Assembly (NCBI GenBank): GCA_045616685.1
Contig: JAZLHF010000006.1
Coordinates: 32,957-96,956, forward strand
Length of the DNA stretch: 64,000 bases
Source: UBA1764 sp045616685
GTDB taxonomy: Bacteria > Bacillota > Clostridia > Peptostreptococcales > Anaerovoracaceae
Direction: 5' to 3'
Shown one piece after another: positions 45,334 through 54,151 of this stretch (position 1 is its first letter; every line of letters begins with the position of its first letter). The translations under genes were made by a program, and so were the position numbers. Below the pieces are notes generated by a model. That model had not been told where the DNA came from and did no database searches. It was given only the letters and a program-made list of their open reading frames with translations.

Positions 45334-46887
45334 TTAGAGCTTAAGACCCATCTTTTCTTCTCTGAAGATTCTTTCGTCCATAGTCTTTACGTTATTCATG
45401 ATAGGCTTGAAGTCCATCTGATCAAGAACATCCTTCTGAAGATCGATACCAGGTGCGATTTCGATTAATTCCATACCCTCTTTTGTAAGCTGGAATACTG
45501 CTCTTTCTGTAATGTACATTACCTTCTGTCCTACTTCTTTTGCGTAGTCAGCTGCGAATGTAACCTGTTCTACCTGTTTTACGAACTTCTTGTTCTTTCC
45601 TTCTTGGAGAATTGTGAGTTTTCCGTCTTTTGCTTCAACCTTAAGGCCACCTGCTGTGAATGTTCCAACATAGATGCAAGCCTTAGAGTTCTGTGAAATA
45701 TTAATGAATCCGCCAGCACCTGCAATCTTAGGACCAAACTTTGAAACGTTAAGGTTTCCGTTTTCGTCTGCTTCTGCAAGTCCAAGGTAGCATACGTCTA
45801 CGCCGCCGCCATCATAGAAGTCGAATTGTGCGTCCATAGTAACTACGCAATCTGCATTCCATGTTACACCGAAGTCAGCTCCGCCGCCTGGTACGCCGCC
45901 GATTGTTCCAGACTCTGTTGTAAGAACCATACCCTCAAGGCCTTCTTCTGCTGCAACTGTTGCAACACCTTCAGGCATTCCTACACCAAGGTTTACTACA
46001 GCGCTTGGAACTAATTCCATAGCAGCTCTTCTTGCGATAACCTTTCTTTCATTCATTGGAAGAGGAGGTACTGATTCAAGAGGAACTCTGATTTCGCCAC
46101 TGAATGCTGGATTGTAGTAAGATCCATTTGTCTGCATGTGTTCATTGTCAGGTGCTACTACTACTGCATCTACAAGGATTCCAGGAATCTTTACAAATCT
46201 ATAGTCAAGAGAACCATATTCAACAACTCTATTTGCCTGAATAATTACTTTACCACCGGAGTTCTTTGCAGCTTGTGCAAGAGCAAGAGCATCAATTGGC
46301 ATACCTTCGTGTTCCATTGAGCAGTTACCATTTGTATCTACAAATGAAGCTCTAATTACTGCTACATCAATAGGAATTGCTTTATAGAAAAGCATTTCTT
46401 TGCCACCAATGTTTACAACTTCTACGAGGTCTTCGCCGTCTTTCTTTGTTTTTTCATTAAGCTTACCACCTTCGAGACGTGGGTCTACGAAAGTCTTAAG
46501 ACCTACCTGAGAAACGAGGCCTGGACGACCAGCTGCGATGCATCTGTAAAGCTGAGATACAACACCCTGTGGAAGGTTGTATGCATAAATCTTGTCTTCA
46601 AGAGCAAGTTTCTGAAGTCTTGGAACGAGTCCCCAGTGACCTGCGATAACTCTTGATACAAGACCTTCTTCACCAGCATGGTTCATACCGATATCTTTGC
46701 TATTACCGATACCAGCAGAGAACATGATAGTTAAATCCTTAGGAGAACCTGTTGCAAGGTATTCGTCCTGAAGAACTCTGGAAACATGTTCTGCATGCAT
46801 GCTGCCTACAAAACCTGTGAAGGCAACAGTATCGCCATCCTTAATAAGGGAATGGATTGCGTCTGCTGCAGTCATAATTTTAACCAT
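45334..46887 (-). CDS. Acyl-CoA:carboxylate CoA-transferase, fused alpha/beta (YdiF/Pct-like)
   Basis: 517 residues from the ATG at 46887 (AAAGGAG 11 bases upstream). The alpha half holds KDGDTVAFTGFVGSMHAEHV and SAGIGNSKDIGMNH. The beta half holds NLGVGMPEGVATVAAEEG and LTTESGTIGGVPGGGADFG, where the Glu of ESG forms the covalent CoA thioester. The fused family I arrangement matches propionate CoA-transferase and YdiF. It exchanges CoA between short acyl groups. With the downstream GntP permease it suggests uptake and activation of a short hydroxy or keto acid. Confidence 0.92.
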   Translation of the reverse strand: MVKIMTAADAIHSLIKDGDTVAFTGFVGSMHAEHVSRVLQDEYLATGSPKDLTIMFSAGIGNSKDIGMNHAGEEGLVSRVIAGHWGLVPRLQKLALEDKIYAYNLPQGVVSQLYRCIAAGRPGLVSQVGLKTFVDPRLEGGKLNEKTKKDGEDLVEVVNIGGKEMLFYKAIPIDVAVIRASFVDTNGNCSMEHEGMPIDALALAQAAKNSGGKVIIQANRVVEYGSLDYRFVKIPGILVDAVVVAPDNEHMQTNGSYYNPAFSGEIRVPLESVPPLPMNERKVIARRAAMELVPSAVVNLGVGMPEGVATVAAEEGLEGMVLTTESGTIGGVPGGGADFGVTWNADCVVTMDAQFDFYDGGGVDVCYLGLAEADENGNLNVSKFGPKIAGAGGFINISQNSKACIYVGTFTAGGLKVEAKDGKLTILQEGKNKKFVKQVEQVTFAADYAKEVGQKVMYITERAVFQLTKEGMELIEIAPGIDLQKDVLDQMDFKPIMNNVKTMDERIFREEKMGLKL

Positions 46888-46939
46888 AATTTGATACACT
46901 CCTTTTCACATGTATTTATAAATAAATCGTACTAATTAT

Positions 46940-46969
46940 ATTCTACATCTAATATGTATAATATTTCAA
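46940..46969 (-). promoter_or_regulatory. Predicted promoter of the CoA-transferase operon
   Basis: TTGAAA (46964-46969), 18 bases, TAGAAT (46940-46945) on the minus strand, about 50 bases before the start. The rest of 46888-47072 is AT-rich with no gene. Confidence 0.38.
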
Positions 46970-47072
46970 GAAAAGCTTTTTATTTTAGCCTAGTTATACA
47001 GGTATTATATCATATTTCAGACTAGTTTGTTTATTTTTCTACAAAGTTTATTATACTTGCATTTTTGGGTTT

Positions 47073-47597
47073 TTACAAGGCTTTCTGCTTCATATCTGCT
47101 TTTGCTAAAAAGCACACGGCTGTTCCTATCAAAAAACCAAGTACGGATCCAAACAAGACATCAGTCGGGAAATGAACGAAGAAATACATGCGACTAAAGC
47201 CAACCAATGCCGCAAATACAAGCGCAGCTATACCAGCTTTCTTATGAAACCAGAATATCGATGAGGCAGAAGCAAAAGCAAGCATACTATGAACAGACGG
47301 ACACGAAAAAGAGGACGGCCTGCTGACAAGGAGCGCAACCGTTTCATCAATCATGCATGGACGCGGACGTGCAATAAGGTCTTTCAAGATGCCGTCACCG
47401 ATATAATATGCAATAATATATGCCGACAAAGCGCATAACCCAGCTTTTCTTGTTTTAGGAAACAATAGCATAATGATTCCAACGATAATCCAGATTTCAC
47501 CTTTGGCTCCAACTATATCATTAAAGATTGTTACCATTATCGTGTTCAAAAAATCGCTGTGCAGATTCTGTATCCAATATAAAATACTAAATTCCAT
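47073..47597 (-). CDS. PAP2 family phosphatase
   Basis: 174 residues from the ATG at 47597 (AGGTG upstream), five or six membrane segments. The three phosphatase motifs are KDLIARPRPC, CPSVHS (a variant of PSGH) and SRMYFFVHFPTD. Such membrane enzymes dephosphorylate undecaprenyl pyrophosphate or phosphatidic acid. Val replaces Gly in motif 2, which also occurs in active relatives. Envelope genes adjoin it. Confidence 0.9.
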   Translation of the reverse strand: MEFSILYWIQNLHSDFLNTIMVTIFNDIVGAKGEIWIIVGIIMLLFPKTRKAGLCALSAYIIAYYIGDGILKDLIARPRPCMIDETVALLVSRPSSFSCPSVHSMLAFASASSIFWFHKKAGIAALVFAALVGFSRMYFFVHFPTDVLFGSVLGFLIGTAVCFLAKADMKQKAL

Positions 47598-47668
47598 TTG
47601 TTCACCTATCACTTTTCTCTAACTGCTTTAATCAATGTTCCCATAGCTCTTTGAAATAAAAAACAAAA

Positions 47669-48766
47669 TCATTTTTTAATTATTGATTTCACTTTATCAT
47701 ACAGTTTGCAAATCAGAACAGAAAGAACGACAAATGCAAAACCTAATAATATGGCTGGTCCAGCTTTTAAATCATCCATATCAGCCATCATGACAACAAA
47801 CGTTGCAGTTCCGACAAGCAGCCATTGAGTGATATAAATAACATTCAGATTAACAGCCATATAGTTTACTGTATTGTTTATCACTTTTATGTTAATTCTT
47901 TTCGTAGCGAAATATAGCAACGCCAGTTCAATGAGAATTACTAAAATAGAGAATACGCTATGGAAAAACTCCTGCCGATAATAATTGTCGTCTTTAAGAA
48001 TATAGAAATTCTGAATATCATATTTTGCAAAGTAAAGTGCAGAGCAAAGACCTATAAGAATCACTGCAGATATGCCCATTACTAATCGGTAGAATTTATC
48101 CTTATCGGCAACATGTTGAAGGTATTTGGCGAAGATGATTCCTGCAACTGGATATATAAGCCACTGCATAAGAGGGAAGCAGCAGTTTCCAGTATAGTAA
48201 AAATGTCCAACGACATAGCCCCACCCTTCGCTGACGGGAACATACTGCGAGAGCAGATATCCGACTATCTGCATCACAATAGCAACTCCACCCATTGTTA
48301 GCAAATGCATTTTGCATTTTTTAAACAATGCAATGAGCAGAAATGTCAAGCCTGCAAAATGAAGAATATCACCGTTAAAAGACTGGTAAATCAACTCATT
48401 TATATCCCACTCGCCATTCGTCCAGTAATAAATCGCAAAATAGATTCCGTTACGGAAGAAGTTCAATAGATACCCGATAAGCAATAATTGTAGACCACGC
48501 CTTACACATTCTTCAGGTGAACGATGGCGTGAATAACATGTACCAACACCCATGGCGAACATAAACATCGGGGCAGCCAACGGACCCGCTCCAAATTGTA
48601 ACAGATTGTGCCAGAATCCAGTTGGAGCTGTCTCAAAGCAGTCAAAATACGAAAGCTCCTCCCACACATGAATCAGCACCATAAACACAATTGCAATGAC
48701 TTTTGCATAGTCTACTTCGCGCTGTCTTCCTATATTTATTTTTTCTTCTGCTAAAAAAACTTTCAT
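47669..48766 (-). CDS. Membrane acyltransferase-like protein (DUF1624/acyltransferase type)
   Basis: 365 residues with about ten membrane segments. REVDYAKVIAIVFMVLIHVW near the start is the Arg-x-x-Asp...His pattern of membrane O-acyltransferase-like families (acyltransferase 3 and heparan-glucosaminide acetyltransferase-like). It probably moves an acyl group onto an extracytoplasmic sugar or lipid. The family boundary between these two groups is not certain. It lies between the PAP2 and GH3 genes. Confidence 0.68.
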   Translation of the reverse strand: MKVFLAEEKINIGRQREVDYAKVIAIVFMVLIHVWEELSYFDCFETAPTGFWHNLLQFGAGPLAAPMFMFAMGVGTCYSRHRSPEECVRRGLQLLLIGYLLNFFRNGIYFAIYYWTNGEWDINELIYQSFNGDILHFAGLTFLLIALFKKCKMHLLTMGGVAIVMQIVGYLLSQYVPVSEGWGYVVGHFYYTGNCCFPLMQWLIYPVAGIIFAKYLQHVADKDKFYRLVMGISAVILIGLCSALYFAKYDIQNFYILKDDNYYRQEFFHSVFSILVILIELALLYFATKRINIKVINNTVNYMAVNLNVIYITQWLLVGTATFVVMMADMDDLKAGPAILLGFAFVVLSVLICKLYDKVKSIIKK

Positions 48767-48844
48767 ACTCGTCTACGTGTTTCTAAACTTTATTTCTGCT
48801 AAATATTTATTAAAACCAAAACGGCCTCAAATTTGTCAGTGATT

Positions 48845-51283
48845 TTATTTAACAAAATATCTATAAAGGAAGGTTACAATCTGACATCTTAAGCAATCAT
48901 TATTCGGAGAAAATGTTGTTTCGTTTGTTCCTTCTGTAACATTCTCAGCCAGCGCCCAACGAACAGCTTCTGCGTAATATGCTCCCGGTACTACGTCTTT
49001 CATTTGCATCCAATAATTCACAACAGGCCTTCCAGCATATCTCCAAAGGAATGTGACAGTCTGAGCACGATTTACGTTCCTTGCAGGTTCGAATGTTACC
49101 GCCGTTATTCCATCTGTAATGCCATTTTCATAAGCCCAAAGAACTGCCTTGTAGTAATATGAACCCACTTTTACATCTATGAACGGACACTCGGTTAATG
49201 TCGGCTCTGGCTTACCTGCAGCTTTCCAAAGGAAAGTTACCATCTGTGCCCGGTTTGTAATTACGTTCGGACCAAAGTGTACTTCATCGATGCCGTCTGT
49301 AACGCCATTTGCCGCAGCCCAATCGGCCGCTTCAACATAATACGCCTTAGTAGGAATGTCTATGAAATTCCAGTTTCCTGTAATACCGTATCCCCTTTGA
49401 TAGAGAATCTCGGACATATAATTATTATCTTCATCCAGTTTCGGGATATTTACTGGCAATTTGCCGTTTGGAATGCAGCCCCCGAAAGCAGTATATACTG
49501 CAACAGGCAGATTCGGTCCATAAGAAGTGGTTTCACCATTGTATTCACTCGGCAACACACTCATACCCTTCGCACTGTATGCGGCAAGCAAAGCATCAGC
49601 TGTCTGATAGCGTGCCACGTCATAAGGAAGATGCAGACTTATCACTGCGATTTTTTTGTTATTTTCATGAGCAATGGAAATAACATCATCCATGAATGCG
49701 GACTGCCATCCCTCCTTTAAATTCTTAGCGCTGGTAGTTTCTACTGATGCAAGCACAGCGTCCGCATTTTTTATTGCATTGGCATACTCATCCGAAACAG
49801 CATCCATACTTTGATAGCACAGTACTTTGTACTCTGCATTCTTGGAAATTATGCCTTCATCCTTTAGACGTTCCAGCGCGAAATTCATCGAATTCACTTC
49901 ATTGCTATATGCACAGAAAAGCACAAATCTATCGCCATCTGTGGCTTTGAACGGCAAAGCCCCATTATTCTTTACAAGCGTAATGGCTTTTTCAGTGATG
50001 TCCCATTCAGTATCATGATTTGCTTTAGATCCGACTTCTTGAAGCGCTTTATTTTCATCAGCAAGCTCAGCAGCAACAAACAACCCTTTTTTAATCTTCA
50101 AATCCAATATGCGCTTTACCGCAACATCAATCGTCTTTTCGGAAATTTTGCCTGCGATTACCATATGCTTTATCCCATCAATATATGCGCCCATATCATC
50201 GATACCTTCCTGATTTGACATTTCAACGGGCATAAGGAGAATATCTACGCCTGCATTGATTGCCATACATGCTGCATCCATACGATCAAAGTGCGTATCA
50301 ATGGCGCCCATATTCATCGCATCTGTTACCACAACACCGTCAAATCCCAATCCTTTACGAAGAACATCTGTAATGATTGTCTTGGAAAGCGTAGCCGGTA
50401 AAGTGATTTCTTCTCCGTCCGCTTTTGAAATATATGTGGTCTTTTCTATCTGCGGATATTGAATATGTGCCGTCATAATCATATCTGCACCAGCAGCAAT
50501 TCCTGCCTTAAAAGGCACCAGCTCAAGCTGCTCTAATTCTGCGAGTTTTTTGTCTATTAAAGGAAGCCCGCTATGACTATCCGTCTCTGTATCTCCGTGT
50601 CCAGGAAAATGCTTAAGGGCGACTGCTAAATTTTGTTCATGCAATCCTGCAATAAAAGCGCTGCCAAATTCAGCTACAATATTTGGGTCATCAGAATATG
50701 AGCGTACCCCTATAACAGGGTTTGCGGGATTGCTGTTCACATCCATAGTAGGTGCAAAATCAACATTGAATCCCTCTGCAACAATCTCGCGGCCGATGAT
50801 TTCAGCCGCCTCTTTTGCAAGTTCAGGATTGCCCGATGCGCCAAGAGCCATATTACCGCATGTATCCGTACCTGTTCCAAGACGATAAATATATCCGCCC
50901 TCCTGATCTACTGATACCAACAAAGGTATGCCGTGTTCAGAATCGGATATTGCACGTTGCATCTCTCCAATCAGTTTTGTTGCCTGCCTTGTTCCCTGCA
51001 CATTTTCTGCAAAGAGTATCACTCCGCCAAAGCCATACTCTTTAATAGCATTTGCTATAGCGTCATTGAGTTCAGTAACCTTTACGGTCTCATCTTTATC
51101 CGTCCATGAGCGAAAAGCCGGCATAATCATTTGCCCTATTTTTTGCTCAAGGCTGAGACTTGCCAGCAATTTGTCAGCTGATATTTCATTTCTGCCCTCA
51201 GCTGCAAAAACAGTAACGCTCATGGTAAATACCATGGATAAGCAAATCATCAGAGTAATAATTCTTTTAAACACATTCTTCAT
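48845..51283 (-). CDS. Exported GH3 beta-N-acetylglucosaminidase with three C-terminal SLH domains
   Basis: 812 residues from the ATG at 51283 (AAAGG upstream). A signal peptide ends near VFAAEG. The GH3 catalytic domain shows SVDQEGGYIYRLG, ALKHFPGHGDTETDSHSGLP (the His/Asp acid-base loop specific to NagZ-like enzymes) and GVVVTDAMNMGAI with the nucleophile Asp. A second GH3-like domain follows to about 620. Three SLH repeats close the protein (AADWAAANGVTDGIDEVHFG; AVLWAYENGITDG; AVRWALAENVTEGTNETTF), anchoring it to the wall polymer. It probably trims peptidoglycan fragments or GlcNAc glycans at the surface. Confidence 0.93.
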   Translation of the reverse strand: MKNVFKRIITLMICLSMVFTMSVTVFAAEGRNEISADKLLASLSLEQKIGQMIMPAFRSWTDKDETVKVTELNDAIANAIKEYGFGGVILFAENVQGTRQATKLIGEMQRAISDSEHGIPLLVSVDQEGGYIYRLGTGTDTCGNMALGASGNPELAKEAAEIIGREIVAEGFNVDFAPTMDVNSNPANPVIGVRSYSDDPNIVAEFGSAFIAGLHEQNLAVALKHFPGHGDTETDSHSGLPLIDKKLAELEQLELVPFKAGIAAGADMIMTAHIQYPQIEKTTYISKADGEEITLPATLSKTIITDVLRKGLGFDGVVVTDAMNMGAIDTHFDRMDAACMAINAGVDILLMPVEMSNQEGIDDMGAYIDGIKHMVIAGKISEKTIDVAVKRILDLKIKKGLFVAAELADENKALQEVGSKANHDTEWDITEKAITLVKNNGALPFKATDGDRFVLFCAYSNEVNSMNFALERLKDEGIISKNAEYKVLCYQSMDAVSDEYANAIKNADAVLASVETTSAKNLKEGWQSAFMDDVISIAHENNKKIAVISLHLPYDVARYQTADALLAAYSAKGMSVLPSEYNGETTSYGPNLPVAVYTAFGGCIPNGKLPVNIPKLDEDNNYMSEILYQRGYGITGNWNFIDIPTKAYYVEAADWAAANGVTDGIDEVHFGPNVITNRAQMVTFLWKAAGKPEPTLTECPFIDVKVGSYYYKAVLWAYENGITDGITAVTFEPARNVNRAQTVTFLWRYAGRPVVNYWMQMKDVVPGAYYAEAVRWALAENVTEGTNETTFSPNNDCLRCQIVTFLYRYFVK

Positions 51284-51435
51284 GGATAATCCTTTCTGCA
51301 ACATTTGATTAAGCTGCTCTCTACCTTCAAAGGTAGTCCCTGTGGACTAAAGTGCTTTCGTTCTTCTGGGAAAAGTTTGGACAACAAGACAACCGCTTTA
51401 ACATGGCTCTTAGCAATGAGATTGATGTCATCCAT
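51280..51435 (-). other. Small reading frame coupled to the GH3 gene, possible leader or remnant
   Basis: A 51-codon frame from the ATG at 51435 ends in TGA overlapping the GH3 start (ATGA). It encodes MDDINLIAKSHVKAVVLLSK and continues to KCCRKDYP. AVVLLSK resembles the VETVVLLS ending of serine recombinases and RNA methyltransferases, so it may be a remnant. No independent support exists. The surrounding 51284-51457 gap has no other feature. Confidence 0.25.
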
Positions 51436-51457
51436 ATAAGAAGAACTGTCTCACAGT

Positions 51458-53128
51458 TTAAAATATAAAGACATCCTGCAGCAATTCTCTTAGTTTTCCT
51501 TGTGGATCGTTCTCCATTTTCATCGTACAATCATCGCCCATCACCATAGTAGGGCGATTCTCGAGGTTATATTTTTCCCATATAATCTCGTCTGTTGAAG
51601 GATTGCCTGTTCTTGCAAATGAAACCCATGCAGCTGATACTTTTTCTGCAAGTTCCGGATCAGCAGGTCCTACGCCTGGTTTATCACGATTTAGATTATA
51701 GAAAACATAATCTAATTCACAGGCATGGCACGCTCCATACCAATCATTCACCGTTGCACGTTTATTAAACAAGTATACATAGTTGTTTCCTTTACAGCCT
51801 GCATTTATTCTGTCTGCAAGAATTTCAAACATAGGTGTTCTAAATGCAATTTCAGACATTACATCGGAATATTTCCAGATGCCTGGGTAGAGCTTAGCAT
51901 ATCTACTGTCATCTATTGCTGTTGAGATTTTTATAGCTTCATCGATTCTGTCAGCTTGGTCAGGATACAGATTCTTATATTTTTCAACTTTTCCCTGCAC
52001 ATACTCATAGAACACCGCCGCATTATCATCATCGTTGCCACATCCCATTTCATTAACCCAATAGCGCATTTCATCGCCGTTAGTTCCTATCATAATATCG
52101 ACATCACGCGCACGCTCGGAAATAGCACGACCAACATCTGAAGGGATTATACTAAGTTCGTCATCTCGCATCGGATAATTATTTAAATCAGATACTCTGG
52201 TACCGCTTTCGTCTCCTGTTATTCCAGTATCTGCGCACATAGCATCATATAACTCAGCCTCTGACAAGGCCATTAAGCCATCCATGTCTGACACACCGGC
52301 TGCCTTCAGTAATGCTCCGGCCTGATTTTTTTCATCGTATTTTTCCTTAGAATGGTTGAGCCCTGCTCCTGATTCTGCTATTGCTCTATTGAACAGTCCA
52401 TCCGAGCCGTCTGCTGCCAGAAGACTTATTACAGAACCTCCACCTGCAGACTCGCCAAAAATTGTTACGTTATTTGGATCTCCTCCAAAAGATTCGATAT
52501 TCTGCTGAACCCATTTAAGTGCCATCTGCTGATCGAGAATTCCAAGATATGGGCCATCAGGATAATCCTCGCCTCCCGGCACATTAGAAAAATCAATAAA
52601 TCCCAGCAAATTAACTCTATAGTTGATTGTAACTACAATAAGATTATCATATTTATCGACCAAAAACTCTCCATTATATATCGGATCGTTTGTTCCACCC
52701 CAACCGTATGAACCGCCATGAATCCAGACCATTACAGGTTTGTTCTGTGTATCGAGGTCGCTTGTCCAGATATTAAGACTAAGGCAATCTTCACTCATCG
52801 GCTTGCCGCTTACATTTTCTGTTGATGGTGTCTGAAGACAAACTTTTCCATACTCTGTCGCATCGAAGTGTTCGTCACTTGGATCCGGCTCTACCGGAGC
52901 CTTCCATCTAAGTTCCCCAACAGGCGCCTTTGCATAAGGGATTCCCTTAAAAGAAAGAACACCAGTATTATCTTCTAATGCGCCTGTGAAAAAACCATTA
53001 CTGCATTTAACAGTTAATGATGAGCCTGCATTGTCCGATTGATTGTTCTTCGAATATAACAACACCGTAGCAAGCCCTACACAAAGCACAACTATTATAC
53101 ATAAGAGTAACATCTTTCTGTTTTTCAT
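51458..53128 (-). CDS. Type B carboxylesterase (para-nitrobenzyl esterase-like), membrane-anchored
   Basis: 556 residues from the ATG at 53128, preceded by GGGAGAG. One N-terminal hydrophobic segment (LLLCIIVVLCVGLATVLLY) acts as anchor or signal. The alpha/beta-hydrolase core has GIPYAKAPVGELRWK, SEDCLSLNIWT, VMVWIHGGSYGWG (oxyanion hole) and the nucleophile motif IFGESAGGGS. CHACELDYVFYNL carries the catalytic His region. It hydrolyses carboxylic esters outside the cytoplasm; the substrate is unknown. Cell-surface neighbours fit an exported role. Confidence 0.92.
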   Translation of the reverse strand: MKNRKMLLLCIIVVLCVGLATVLLYSKNNQSDNAGSSLTVKCSNGFFTGALEDNTGVLSFKGIPYAKAPVGELRWKAPVEPDPSDEHFDATEYGKVCLQTPSTENVSGKPMSEDCLSLNIWTSDLDTQNKPVMVWIHGGSYGWGGTNDPIYNGEFLVDKYDNLIVVTINYRVNLLGFIDFSNVPGGEDYPDGPYLGILDQQMALKWVQQNIESFGGDPNNVTIFGESAGGGSVISLLAADGSDGLFNRAIAESGAGLNHSKEKYDEKNQAGALLKAAGVSDMDGLMALSEAELYDAMCADTGITGDESGTRVSDLNNYPMRDDELSIIPSDVGRAISERARDVDIMIGTNGDEMRYWVNEMGCGNDDDNAAVFYEYVQGKVEKYKNLYPDQADRIDEAIKISTAIDDSRYAKLYPGIWKYSDVMSEIAFRTPMFEILADRINAGCKGNNYVYLFNKRATVNDWYGACHACELDYVFYNLNRDKPGVGPADPELAEKVSAAWVSFARTGNPSTDEIIWEKYNLENRPTMVMGDDCTMKMENDPQGKLRELLQDVFIF

Positions 53129-53210
53129 CTGCTTCTTCTCTCCCATGTCTCGCACTGAGTTTATTTCTTTGCATAATTATATCACAATGCAACTCTCATG
53201 CATCTTTCAT

Positions 53211-53242
53211 TAAAAAAGTGACTTCTATGTACTGAAGTCACT
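53211..53242 (-). terminator. Intrinsic terminator of the MBL hydrolase gene
   Basis: AGTGACTTC / GAAGTCACT with an 8-base loop, followed by TTTTTT on the minus strand. Confidence 0.82.
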
Positions 53243-53324
53243 GCTACCAGACAATATTCCGCCGCTCAAATGTGCATTTGTGTGCAAGGGAATATTTCGC
53301 TCTATTGACATACTCCAATTTTCG

Positions 53325-53903
53325 TCATAGCTTTTTCTCCGGTCTGTGTGCGAAGAAAATCATTTTCGGATAGTAGGACATAATCCGATCCCAGTCGTTC
53401 TTTAACGCTTCGTTATTTTCATATGCCGCAAGATACTCTAACGGTTCCAAATCTCCTACAAAGCAAGAACCATTATCGAGAATCAAAGATACACTATCTT
53501 TACTATGACTTGGAGTATGTATTATTTCTCCGGATATTCCTATAGTGGACAACATCTTTCTGCTTTCCCCGCATGAAATGATTTCGGCATCCGCTTCGTT
53601 TATCACGCTGAAAGGCAGCTTGTCCTTTTCAAAAATTTTATCGGAAAAGTGTACCGCCTCTTTTTGCACATCTACAAGCAACAATTCTATGCCTTGCTCA
53701 ACCAGTTGTCCGACAAGTCCCATATGATCGGGATGATAATGCGTAGCAAGTACATATTTTATATCAGCTATCCTGATGTCTGCATTTTTCATTGCCTTGT
53801 AAAAAGCTGGAAGCGTTCCTGCATAGTCGGTGTCTATCAGCAGACCACCTTGATCTCCCCTTATGAAAAATGTATTCGTATTGCCATATTTCAATTTATC
53901 CAT
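53325..53903 (-). CDS. MBL-fold metallohydrolase
   Basis: 192 residues, a compact metallo-beta-lactamase fold. LLIDTDYAGT, VLATHYHPDHMGLVG (HxHxDH), HTPSHSKDSVSLIL (His) and CFVGDLEP (Asp) supply the metal ligands. It is short and lacks a C-terminal recognition domain. The substrate cannot be predicted. The gene lies at the border of the accessory patch. Confidence 0.9.
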   Translation of the reverse strand: MDKLKYGNTNTFFIRGDQGGLLIDTDYAGTLPAFYKAMKNADIRIADIKYVLATHYHPDHMGLVGQLVEQGIELLLVDVQKEAVHFSDKIFEKDKLPFSVINEADAEIISCGESRKMLSTIGISGEIIHTPSHSKDSVSLILDNGSCFVGDLEPLEYLAAYENNEALKNDWDRIMSYYPKMIFFAHRPEKKL

Positions 53904-53925
53904 ATCATCTCTACAAATTCTGATT

Positions 53926-54060
53926 TTATTCTCTTTTGCAGTACTCGTTTTTTGATGGGTTTGCCTTATCTAAAAATGATGCTAATTCTGTATTGCCTGT
54001 TTCATCCGCCAAACAATCTAATGCACGATATATTGCAATGAAAATAATTCGTTTATCCAT
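53926..54060 (-). pseudogene. Truncated copy of the 56900-57241 gene
   Basis: A 44-codon frame starting MDKRIIFIAIYRALDCLADE is identical in plan to the first 37-38 residues of the intact gene at 56900-57241, then diverges after KANP into SKNEYCKRE and a stop. The copy break coincides with the left end of the 168-bp repeat. It is probably non-functional, although it keeps a ribosome site and start. Confidence 0.75.
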
Positions 54061-54122
54061 CATTTCTTTCTTTTATTAATTGCCTCGAATTCGAGGCAAT
54101 TAAAGTTTTCGTATTCTAACCG
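53955..54122. repeat. 168-bp direct repeat, copy 1
   Basis: By eye it differs at three positions from 57133-57300, in the same orientation and 3,178 bases away. It contains the first 38 codons of a small gene, its start region and a 28-base palindrome. Confidence 0.92.
54076..54103. promoter_or_regulatory. 28-base perfect palindrome with core TCGAATTCGA, copy 1
   Basis: TTAATTGCC then TCGAATTCGA then GGCAATTAA; every base pairs with its partner. It ends 16 bases before the truncated gene's start codon at 54060. The same relation is seen at 57254-57281. It may be an operator or an mRNA hairpin. Confidence 0.7.
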
Positions 54123-54151
54123 CCTCGAATTGCACGCGGTTAAATCAAATA

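Noticed and set aside
49277..49720. 147-codon plus-strand reading frame
   Set aside because: Antisense to the GH3-SLH gene, with Cys/His/Ile-rich composition typical of shadow frames.
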